A stretch of 11,850 bases of DNA from Selenomonas sp. (GTDB lineage Bacteria > Bacillota_C > Negativicutes > Selenomonadales > Selenomonadaceae). Location of the stretch: NCBI GenBank assembly GCA_017940705.1, contig JAGAYB010000233.1, forward strand, positions 1-11,850, read 5' to 3'. Below, piece after piece: positions 6,564 to 11,850 of the stretch. The number at the start of each line of letters is the position of its first letter. The stretch's first letter is position 1. A model generated the notes under the pieces. The model was not told where the DNA came from. It did not search any database and saw only the letters and a list, made by a program, of their open reading frames with translations. The translations under genes were made by a program, and so were the position numbers.

Positions 6564-6586
6564 AAAAAATTCCTGCCGTTACGGCA
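6564..6586 (-). terminator. Intrinsic terminator of the 6597-7373 gene
   Basis: On the minus strand TGCCG-TAA-CGGCA forms a 5-bp GC-rich stem (6574-6586), followed by GGAAT and a run of T (6564-6569). The stem is short but the T run is good. It begins about 10 bases after the TAA stop at 6597. Confidence 0.6.
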
Positions 6587-6596
6587 ATATGAAAAA

Positions 6597-7373
6597 TTAA
6601 AAAATCCGACCGCGCACGTTGCCTGTAAAGCGTTCAATTTCTTCCATAAAAGCCTTCCATTCATCCGGCATGGCTTCGCCGCGCAGGGTGTAACTGCCCT
6701 TGTCCTCGGAGCCGTCACGCCAGCTCAGCTTCCACTCCACCCGGGGCAGATAATCATCGGTCACGCCGTCGGGCTGTACCTTCCACTCGGCAGCATGCTC
6801 ACCGATGCGCTCCAGCAGCAGCGGCACATTGCGCACAGAATCAAAGGCATGGCGCTCTGTCCCCAGCCCCTGCTTATGCCGGGTAAACACCAGAATATGT
6901 TTCCCGCGGTTGATAATCAGCTTTTCCGTCAGCCCGATTTTTTTCTGCTTGGGCAGATAGATGCTGCCGCCGGGATTTTCAATGGTATCGTGCAGAATCA
7001 GCGCCACCTGCTCCAGCTGGCGCACCCGGTGTATCTCCACGCCGGGAATTTCGTTCAGCAGGTCAATAAATGCTGCCCAGCTGCCGGGATGGGCATTATC
7101 GCCCACAATCCGGCGCGCACCGAGCTTGGAATCCTTAAAATACAGCCGCCACAGGCTGTGTACAGCCGGCGGTACCGGCGGCTGATAGCTGGCACGCCAG
7201 GCGCTGAGGTGCAGCTTTTCCAAGCGTCTCAGCCAGCGGCGGCCTCCGTCGAGCAGGGCAAATTCCTCTTTGCTCTCCCCCCGGGACACCTTGTAATAAA
7301 GCTGCCGCTCCCTTACCTGTATATCAACCTGCAGGTTCAATTCCTCAAAAGAAAACCGTAATTCCTCTAGCAA
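6597..7373 (-). CDS. Hypothetical protein, unrecognised family
   Basis: I do not recognise this protein of about 258 residues. It is soluble by composition, rich in Arg, Glu, Leu and Trp, without signal peptide, membrane helix or a clear catalytic motif. The N-terminal 40 residues alternate hydrophobic and charged positions like a beta-alpha domain; the middle (about 90-165) contains L-N-E-I-P-G-V-E-I and I-Y-L-P-K-Q-K-K segments. The open frame extends to a GTG at 7403, but that codon lacks a ribosome binding site and lies only about 6 bases from the predicted transcription start. GGAGG (7384-7388) stands 10 bases before TTG 7373, so TTG is preferred, though the spacing is long. It appears to be monocistronic, with its own promoter (7416-7444) and terminator (6564-6586). 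Confidence 0.7.
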   Translation of the reverse strand: MLEELRFSFEELNLQVDIQVRERQLYYKVSRGESKEEFALLDGGRRWLRRLEKLHLSAWRASYQPPVPPAVHSLWRLYFKDSKLGARRIVGDNAHPGSWAAFIDLLNEIPGVEIHRVRQLEQVALILHDTIENPGGSIYLPKQKKIGLTEKLIINRGKHILVFTRHKQGLGTERHAFDSVRNVPLLLERIGEHAAEWKVQPDGVTDDYLPRVEWKLSWRDGSEDKGSYTLRGEAMPDEWKAFMEEIERFTGNVRGRIF

Positions 7374-7415
7374 TCTGTTTCGGCCTCCATTCCCACAATT
7401 CACGCTTTCTCATAT

Positions 7416-7444
7416 ATCATATTAAAAAGCCCGTGGCAATGCAA
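7416..7444 (-). promoter_or_regulatory. Promoter of the 6597-7373 gene, inside the upstream terminator
   Basis: On the minus strand TTGCAT (7444-7439), a 17-base spacer and TATGAT (7421-7416) form a reasonable sigma-A-type promoter. The -35 box covers the end of the terminator loop and the start of its second arm; the spacer is the rest of that arm plus the T run. The predicted start is near 7409, giving a leader of about 36 bases to TTG 7373. Confidence 0.5.
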
Positions 7445-7465
7445 GAAAATATTGCCACGGGCTTT
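7424..7465 (-). terminator. Strong intrinsic terminator after the YbjN-like gene
   Basis: A perfect 15-bp stem pairs 7426-7440 with 7451-7465 around a 10-base loop; on the minus strand it ends in five T (7428-7424). It follows the TGA stop at 7478 by 12 bases and should end the cstA-uxaC-YbjN transcript. On the + strand no gene reads into it. Confidence 0.92.
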
Positions 7466-7477
7466 ACTATTTGTTAT

Positions 7478-7939
7478 TCACTTTCCCCAAACCTGCCCCA
7501 TAAACTCATCGTAAACATCTTCCAGATGCTGGACGAGTACGCTGAGCATCAGCTGAATCATCTTGCTGTCAAAGGTATCTTCCACGAAGGGCAGGCAGAT
7601 ATCTAAATATACTTTGCCGTCCTTATGCAGGTAATACTTAAAGCTCTTGTACCGGGCATTCAGGTCGTTGAGGTATTCCTTGATACGGGGCTGCTTGTCC
7701 TCCGGCAGGCCGCTGATTATCTGGGTGCGGATAACCGTAAAAATGCTGGTGTCAATGAGGATAGCCATCGGCAGTATCTGCCCTCTGGCCTCAATCCGCG
7801 AACGGAACAGCACCGTAGCATAATCATCATCCATGGATTCGGTACTGAACACATTGATATTGTTCTCAATCAAAAATTCCTGAAACCGGACAGCTTTTTC
7901 ATTGCTTTCCACACTTTTCTTCGTTGTTTTCTTCGGCAT
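7478..7939 (-). CDS. YbjN-like protein
   Basis: A 153-residue soluble protein. After a lysine-rich head (residues 2-8) it shows the alternating helix and strand pattern of the YbjN family, whose fold resembles type III secretion chaperones. Visible parts are a starting helix (F-Q-E-F-L-I-E-N-N), a D-D-D-Y strand with L-F-R-S-R, a helix I-K-E-Y-L-N-D-L-N, the D-G-K-V-Y-L-D-I strand and a long final helix. The family has no agreed biochemical role. The open frame starts at a TTG (7945), but the GAGG site (7949-7952) is 9 bases before ATG 7939 and only 3 before the TTG, so ATG is used. It follows uxaC by 27 bases and is probably co-transcribed. The family call is by pattern, not by a diagnostic motif. 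Confidence 0.6.
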   Translation of the reverse strand: MPKKTTKKSVESNEKAVRFQEFLIENNINVFSTESMDDDYATVLFRSRIEARGQILPMAILIDTSIFTVIRTQIISGLPEDKQPRIKEYLNDLNARYKSFKYYLHKDGKVYLDICLPFVEDTFDSKMIQLMLSVLVQHLEDVYDEFMGQVWGK

Positions 7940-7966
7940 AGTCAAAATCCTCGTCTACATATCATA

Positions 7967-9379
7967 TCAAAATGCAAAATAGCGGCAAGCATTATTATAG
8001 CTGATATCCTCCACCAGTTTCCCCAGCGTCTTCATATCGGCAGGATACTCGCCATTTTCCACAAGATTGCCGATGAAGTTGCACAGAATACGGCGATAAT
8101 ACTCATGCCGTGAATAGGACAGCAGCGACCGGGAATCGGTGGGCGTGCCGATGGTGTTGCCAAGTACCGACACGCTGGCCAGCGTAGCCAACTGTGCCTC
8201 AATGCCGGCCTTGTTGTTGTTGAACCACCATGCCGCTCCCTGCTGTACCTTCCCCAATACCTCTGAGCCGGTAAAGGAGGGCAGCAATGACGCAATGACG
8301 ATATTATCCGCCGGATTCAAAGAACAGATAATGGTCTTGGGCAAATGGCCTTCCTTGTCCAGAGCATCCAAAAATCTGGCCAGCCCCGGAGCACAGTTAT
8401 GGGTGTCCACAGCGTCAAAGCCGCTGTCCGTGCCTAAGGCCGCTACCCTTGCCGAGTTCGTATCACGCAGGGCCGAATAGTGCAGCTGCATTGTCCAGCC
8501 CCGGCGCGCATACTCCTCACCGAGGAACATGAGCATTGCCGTCTTATACTGTTCCATAGCCTGCTTGGACGGCTTTCCCTTGCCGTTGATGACCTTGCCC
8601 ACCACGTCATCAAGCTCATACTCCTTGGCCGGAACAAACGCCATGTACGGCAAGGCATGGTCAGCAATCTGACAGCCCTGACCGGCAAAATAATCCAGCC
8701 TCTTTATGACAGCGTCACGGATATCCTGCATGGTGGAGACATCCTCCATCCCGGCAGCTTCGCCCAGTTCATAACGCATATAGGTATCCCAGCCGTCAAC
8801 CTCGATATTCAGCAAATTGTCCGCCCGGAAGGTGGGCAGCACCTTGGCAGGACAGGTACCATCCTGCCGGATTTTCTGATGCCATTTCAAATCAGAGGCC
8901 GGATCGTCCGTCGTGCAGATAACCTGAACATTTGACTGCTTGATAATGCCCTGAGCGCGCATTTCCGCACTCAGCAGGCGTTCATTGCAAATCTCCCAAA
9001 TCTTTTCCGCGTTTTCCCCATTTAAAACCAAATCACAGTCAAAATAACGTTTCAGTTCCAAATGGGTCCAATGATACAGCGGATTGCCAATCGCCCGTGA
9101 CAGGCTTTCGGCAAAATACTGGAATTTTTCCCGGGAAGAAACCTCACTGCCGGAAACACAGCCCTCGTCCACCCCGTTGCTGCGCAGCAAACGCCATTTA
9201 TAGGTATCCGACCCCAGCCATGCCTGAGCAATGTTGCGGAACTCGCGGTTCTCCGCAATTTCCCGGGGACTTATATGACAATGATAGTCATATATCGGCA
9301 TAAGGGCGGCATGTTCATGGTAAAGATGCCTAGCCGTATCTGTCTGTAACAAAAAGTCTTCGTCCATAAATGCTTTCAT
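7967..9379 (-). CDS. uxaC: Uronate (glucuronate) isomerase UxaC
   Basis: UxaC interconverts D-glucuronate and D-fructuronate, and D-galacturonate and D-tagaturonate, the first step of hexuronate catabolism (EC 5.3.1.12), in the cytoplasm. The 470-residue length is typical. The amidohydrolase-type metal motif D-Y-H33-C-H35-I is near the N-terminus. Other family blocks include Q-L-H-Y-S-A-L-R-D-T-N-S, W-W-F-N-N-N-K at 384-390 and T-D-S-R-S at 414-418, then R-H-E-Y-Y-R-R at 424-430. ATG 9379 has GGGAGG 7 bases upstream. It lies 33 bases after cstA and 27 before the YbjN-like gene, so a shared transcript is likely. No uxuA, uxuB, kdgK or kdgA is nearby, so the rest of the pathway must be elsewhere. 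Confidence 0.96.
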   Translation of the reverse strand: MKAFMDEDFLLQTDTARHLYHEHAALMPIYDYHCHISPREIAENREFRNIAQAWLGSDTYKWRLLRSNGVDEGCVSGSEVSSREKFQYFAESLSRAIGNPLYHWTHLELKRYFDCDLVLNGENAEKIWEICNERLLSAEMRAQGIIKQSNVQVICTTDDPASDLKWHQKIRQDGTCPAKVLPTFRADNLLNIEVDGWDTYMRYELGEAAGMEDVSTMQDIRDAVIKRLDYFAGQGCQIADHALPYMAFVPAKEYELDDVVGKVINGKGKPSKQAMEQYKTAMLMFLGEEYARRGWTMQLHYSALRDTNSARVAALGTDSGFDAVDTHNCAPGLARFLDALDKEGHLPKTIICSLNPADNIVIASLLPSFTGSEVLGKVQQGAAWWFNNNKAGIEAQLATLASVSVLGNTIGTPTDSRSLLSYSRHEYYRRILCNFIGNLVENGEYPADMKTLGKLVEDISYNNACRYFAF

Positions 9380-9412
9380 AATCTAACCTCCCATAACGCC
9401 CTTGCCGGCCTG

Positions 9413-10834
9413 TTATGCCTTGCTGCCCAAGGTGGCCTTATAGTACAGGCACACGCACAGCACCGCAAAGACAATGCCCACAGGATAGGAAATAGCCGTG
9501 GACAGGGTCAGGCCTTCCGGCGCCTGCAGGATGTAGGTGCAGGAAACTGCCGACATAAAGGTCGCAGGCACAAAGGGAATCACCCAAGCGCTAGAACCTT
9601 TTTTCGTGCGATAGAGATAAACAGCACCGGTCCAAAGTACAATCATGGCCAGTGTCTGATTTGTCCAGGAAAAATAACGCCAGATGATGTTAAAGTCCAT
9701 CTGTGACAGGATGCCGCCCACAGCCAGCAGGGGCACAGCAAACATCAGGCGCTTTGCCGCCTGTTCCTGATTGATGCCGAACCAGTCAGCAAGTGTCAGA
9801 CGGGCAGAACGGAAAGCCGTATCGCCGGAAGTGATGGGGCAGGCGATAACGCCCAGCATAGCCAGCACTGCGCCGACACCTGAGCCCATAAAGCCCACAC
9901 AGATATCATAAACCACCGTACCGGCACCGCCAGCCTTCATAGCTGCAGCCAGTCCGCCAGTACCATCATAGAAGGTCACACCGGCAGCTGCCCAAATGAG
10001 CGCGATAATGCCTTCGGAAACCATCGCACCGTAGAATACCGGACGGCCCAGACGTTCATCCTTCAGGCAACGAGCCATAATCGGCGACTGCGTAGAATGG
10101 AAACCGGAGATAGCACCGCAGGCAACCGTAATGAACATCAGCGGCCAGATAGGCATTTTGTCCGGGCCAGCCGGATGGAGATTCTGCAAGGTCATTTCCG
10201 GCATGGTGTGTCCGCCCACGCCAAAGAGCATGCCGCCCATGATGCCCAAAGCCATGACGATAAGGCAGATACCAAAAATCGGATAGAACCGGGCAATGAG
10301 CTTATCAATGGGCAGAAGCGTTGCCAGGAAATAATAAGCCAGTACGCAGGGCAGGACAATGGTCACTGCCACGCCGGTGAGTTTTGCCAAAAGTCCTGCC
10401 GGGCCCGTCATAAATACGGTACCCACTAATACCAGCAGCACGACGGAGAACACGCGCATAATCAGCAGCATGACCGGCCCCATGTGATGGCCGACTACCT
10501 CGGAGATACTCTTGCCGTCCTCGCGCAAGGAAATCATCCCGGACAGATAGTCATGGACAGCTCCGGCAAAAATCGTACCAAAGACAATCCAGAGATAAAC
10601 GCTGGGCCCCCAGATAGCACCGCCCAAAGCGCCAAAGATAGGGCCAAGGCCGGCAATATTTAAGAGCTGAATCAAAAATACCTTCCATGTCGGCAAGGGA
10701 ATGTAATCCACGCCATCATTATGCACCAAGGCCGGAGTCTTGGCATCAGTCGGGCCGAAGATGTTGTCTACGATTTTACCATAAACAAAATAACCAACGA
10801 TTAAGGCGCACAAAGCAGCCAAAAAAGTAACCAT
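9413..10834 (-). CDS. cstA: CstA-family transporter, short form
   Basis: CstA-family proteins are multi-span membrane transporters; E. coli CstA and BtsT take up pyruvate and have been linked to peptide uptake. This 473-residue form is much shorter than the roughly 700-residue E. coli proteins but has the full core, as in many Firmicutes. Conserved blocks are L-N-I-A-G-L-G-P-I-F-G at 58-68, S-G-F-H-S-T-Q-S-P at 243-251 and T-S-G-D-T-A-F-R-S-A-R at 335-345. There are roughly a dozen hydrophobic segments. ATG 10834 has GAGGTG 7 bases upstream. It leads a likely cstA-uxaC-YbjN unit. A cre-like sequence lies in its promoter region. No LytTR or histidine kinase regulator, common beside such genes, is in the window. 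The transported substrate is not shown by the sequence. Confidence 0.93.
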   Translation of the reverse strand: MVTFLAALCALIVGYFVYGKIVDNIFGPTDAKTPALVHNDGVDYIPLPTWKVFLIQLLNIAGLGPIFGALGGAIWGPSVYLWIVFGTIFAGAVHDYLSGMISLREDGKSISEVVGHHMGPVMLLIMRVFSVVLLVLVGTVFMTGPAGLLAKLTGVAVTIVLPCVLAYYFLATLLPIDKLIARFYPIFGICLIVMALGIMGGMLFGVGGHTMPEMTLQNLHPAGPDKMPIWPLMFITVACGAISGFHSTQSPIMARCLKDERLGRPVFYGAMVSEGIIALIWAAAGVTFYDGTGGLAAAMKAGGAGTVVYDICVGFMGSGVGAVLAMLGVIACPITSGDTAFRSARLTLADWFGINQEQAAKRLMFAVPLLAVGGILSQMDFNIIWRYFSWTNQTLAMIVLWTGAVYLYRTKKGSSAWVIPFVPATFMSAVSCTYILQAPEGLTLSTAISYPVGIVFAVLCVCLYYKATLGSKA

Positions 10835-10870
10835 GATTTTTCACCTCATTTAGCCATTCGATAGAATAAT

Positions 10871-10884
10871 TGCAAACACTTTCG
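10871..10884 (-). promoter_or_regulatory. cre-like sequence in the cstA promoter region
   Basis: On the minus strand CGAAAGTGTTTGCA resembles the CcpA operator consensus TGWAANCGNTNWCA with three mismatches. It lies just upstream of a possible -10 box TATTCT (10863-10868), where binding would repress. Catabolite control would suit a carbon-starvation transporter and a uronate gene, but the match is imperfect and CcpA itself is not visible here. Confidence 0.3.
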
Positions 10885-10905
10885 TTAAGCCGTCCCTGCC
10901 CTCCT

Positions 10906-10934
10906 TTGTATTGAATTGGCATTTATGCTATAAT
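10906..10934 (+). promoter_or_regulatory. Promoter of the TauE/SafE gene
   Basis: TTGTAT (10906-10911) and TATAAT (10929-10934) are 17 bases apart, with TGC directly before the -10 box, so both an extended -10 and a partial -35 are present. The predicted start is near 10941, giving a leader of about 78 bases. This makes the upstream in-frame ATG at 10933, which lies in the -10 box, impossible as a start from this promoter. Confidence 0.75.
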
Positions 10935-11019
10935 GTTTATTCGTAATTTGTCGGGCGAACTCCTGCCACGGCAAAAAGTTTTCTGTATTTTTTTACTAAA
11001 ATGGAAAGGAGTTCTTTGT

Positions 11020-11811
11020 ATGGAAATCCTCTTATTCTTATTGCTTGGTATAGGCGTAGGCACCTTCGGCACGCTGGTAGGCATTGGCGGCGGCCTCATC
11101 TGCGTACCGATATTCATATTGTTCTTGTCTCAGGGGACGGCGCATCCCTTCTTCCAGACGGCAGCTCAGATAACCGGCACGTCTCTGGTCATCGTCATGG
11201 CCAATGCCCTTTCGGGAACAATCGCCTACATCAGACAAAAACGCGTCTACTTCAAGGCGGCGGTTCCCTTCGCCATTGCCACCCTGCCTGGTGCTTTCTT
11301 CGGCTCCTACATCGTGGACAATTTCAATATGCCCATGCTGAACTTCTACTTCGGCGTGTTCTTGCTCTTCATGGCAACCATGATGTACCTGAACAGCCGC
11401 CGCAAGCCGCCCGTGGATGTGGACGGACTGCCGGAAGGCTTCACCTTCAATCAGTTCTGGGGCATTGCCTCCAGCTTCATCGTTGGTTTCCTCTCCAGCA
11501 TCTTCGGCATCGGCGGCGGTGTTATCCATGTGCCCCTGATGATTTACCTCTTAGGCTTCCCGGTTCACATGGCCACCGCCACCTCGCATTTCGTACTGGC
11601 CTGCTCCTCCGCCTTCGGCGTAGTCTCCCACTTTCTGCTCGACCACATCATCTGGCTGCCGGCCATCTGCATTTCCATCGGTGCCGCCATCGGCGCCCAG
11701 ATTGGCGCCAAAATCTCCAAGAAAACAAAATCCAAGGTCATCCTCGGCCTGCTGTCCTTAGCCATGTTCGCCCTTGGCTGCCGGCTGATACTCATGGGTA
11801 GCGCCCAATAA
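11020..11811 (+). CDS. TauE/SafE-family (TSUP) membrane permease
   Basis: A 263-residue integral membrane protein of the TauE/SafE (TSUP, formerly DUF81) family, whose members export or import sulfite, thiosulfate, sulfoacetate and other small organosulfur anions. It shows the internal duplication typical of the family: G-I-G-G-G at 21-25 followed by C-V-P, and again at 163-167 followed by H-V-P, each starting a half of about four helices. The substrate cannot be assigned, and no sulfur metabolism gene is adjacent. The open frame extends to ATG 10933, but that lies in the -10 box; AAGGAG (11006-11011) is 8 bases before ATG 11020. Divergent from cstA across 185 bases. No clear terminator follows within the window. 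Confidence 0.92.
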   Translation: MEILLFLLLGIGVGTFGTLVGIGGGLICVPIFILFLSQGTAHPFFQTAAQITGTSLVIVMANALSGTIAYIRQKRVYFKAAVPFAIATLPGAFFGSYIVDNFNMPMLNFYFGVFLLFMATMMYLNSRRKPPVDVDGLPEGFTFNQFWGIASSFIVGFLSSIFGIGGGVIHVPLMIYLLGFPVHMATATSHFVLACSSAFGVVSHFLLDHIIWLPAICISIGAAIGAQIGAKISKKTKSKVILGLLSLAMFALGCRLILMGSAQ

Positions 11812-11834
11812 AATACATAATACGCGAAAAACGG

Positions 11835-11846
11835 TTGACAAGTCAA
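11835..11846. promoter_or_regulatory. TTGACA within a palindrome at the window edge
   Basis: TTGAC-AA-GTCAA is a perfect inverted repeat that includes a consensus -35 hexamer TTGACA (11835-11840) on the + strand. It may be the start of a regulated promoter for a gene to the right of the window; the -10 region is not available. Confidence 0.3.
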
Positions 11847-11850
11847 ATAA

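Noticed and set aside
10941..11019. Possible riboswitch or attenuator in the TauE/SafE leader
   Set aside because: Only a 4-bp stem (TGCC/GGCA) and scattered T runs were found; no known riboswitch core and no convincing terminator-antiterminator pair.
11001..11801. 266-residue + strand open frame overlapping the TauE/SafE gene in another frame
   Set aside because: The His/Arg/Leu-rich translation is a frame shadow; the 11020 frame has the family motifs and the correct ribosome binding site.
1..11850. CRISPR array, insertion sequence, tRNA, or phage and defence genes
   Set aside because: No regularly spaced repeats, transposase or integrase signatures, tRNA-like cloverleaf or defence domains were seen on either strand.

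Overview
The window looks like an ordinary chromosomal segment of an anaerobic, outer-membrane-bearing Firmicute. Negativicutes, probably a Selenomonas-like member of the Selenomonadaceae, is the best guess. This rests on a Firmicute-style gene set (AAT permease, short CstA, YigZ, TauE/SafE), strong AGGAGG-type ribosome binding sites, TTG and GTG starts, and a pentaheme NrfA with tetraheme NrfH, which needs a periplasm-like compartment. The assignment is inference; no 16S or marker gene is present. I see no mobile element, tRNA, rRNA, CRISPR array or prophage gene.

Layout. (1) 1-700: moaC (molybdopterin synthesis) on + with its own extended -10 promoter and a strong bidirectional terminator. 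(2) 701-2600: nrfH-nrfA on -, a menaquinol-to-nitrite respiratory module that makes ammonium. Its promoter carries a perfect 18-bp palindrome centred near -41.5, the position of a class II CRP/FNR-type activator. (3) 2600-3400: a divergent two-TM protein of unknown function, ending in a hairpin shared with the next gene. (4) 3412-4842: an amino acid permease on -. (5) 4974-5618: yigZ/yvyE-type IMPACT protein on +, sharing stop-codon bases with the convergent gamma-carbonic-anhydrase-like gene (5615-6175, -), which follows a small unknown gene (6201-6506, -). (6) 6597-7373: an unrecognised protein on -, whose promoter is built into the terminator of the gene before it. (7) 7478-10834 on -: cstA, uxaC and a YbjN-like gene in close series, so a probable transcription unit for pyruvate/peptide uptake and hexuronate catabolism. 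(8) 11020-11811: a TauE/SafE-family permease on +, divergent from cstA, then a promoter-like TTGACA inside a palindrome at the window edge.

Several starts are moved from the longest ORF because a Shine-Dalgarno sequence or a -10 box lies inside the extended ORF: nrfH (GTG at 2501), the two-TM protein (ATG at 2649), the gamma-CA-like gene (ATG at 6175), the unknown 6597-7373 gene (TTG at 7373), the YbjN-like gene (ATG at 7939) and the TauE/SafE gene (ATG at 11020).

I found no convincing new defence, mobile or biosynthetic system. The signals most worth follow-up are the predicted activator site of nrfHA, the unknown membrane protein divergent from it, the terminator-promoter overlap at 7416-7465, and two unrecognised proteins (6201-6506 and 6597-7373).
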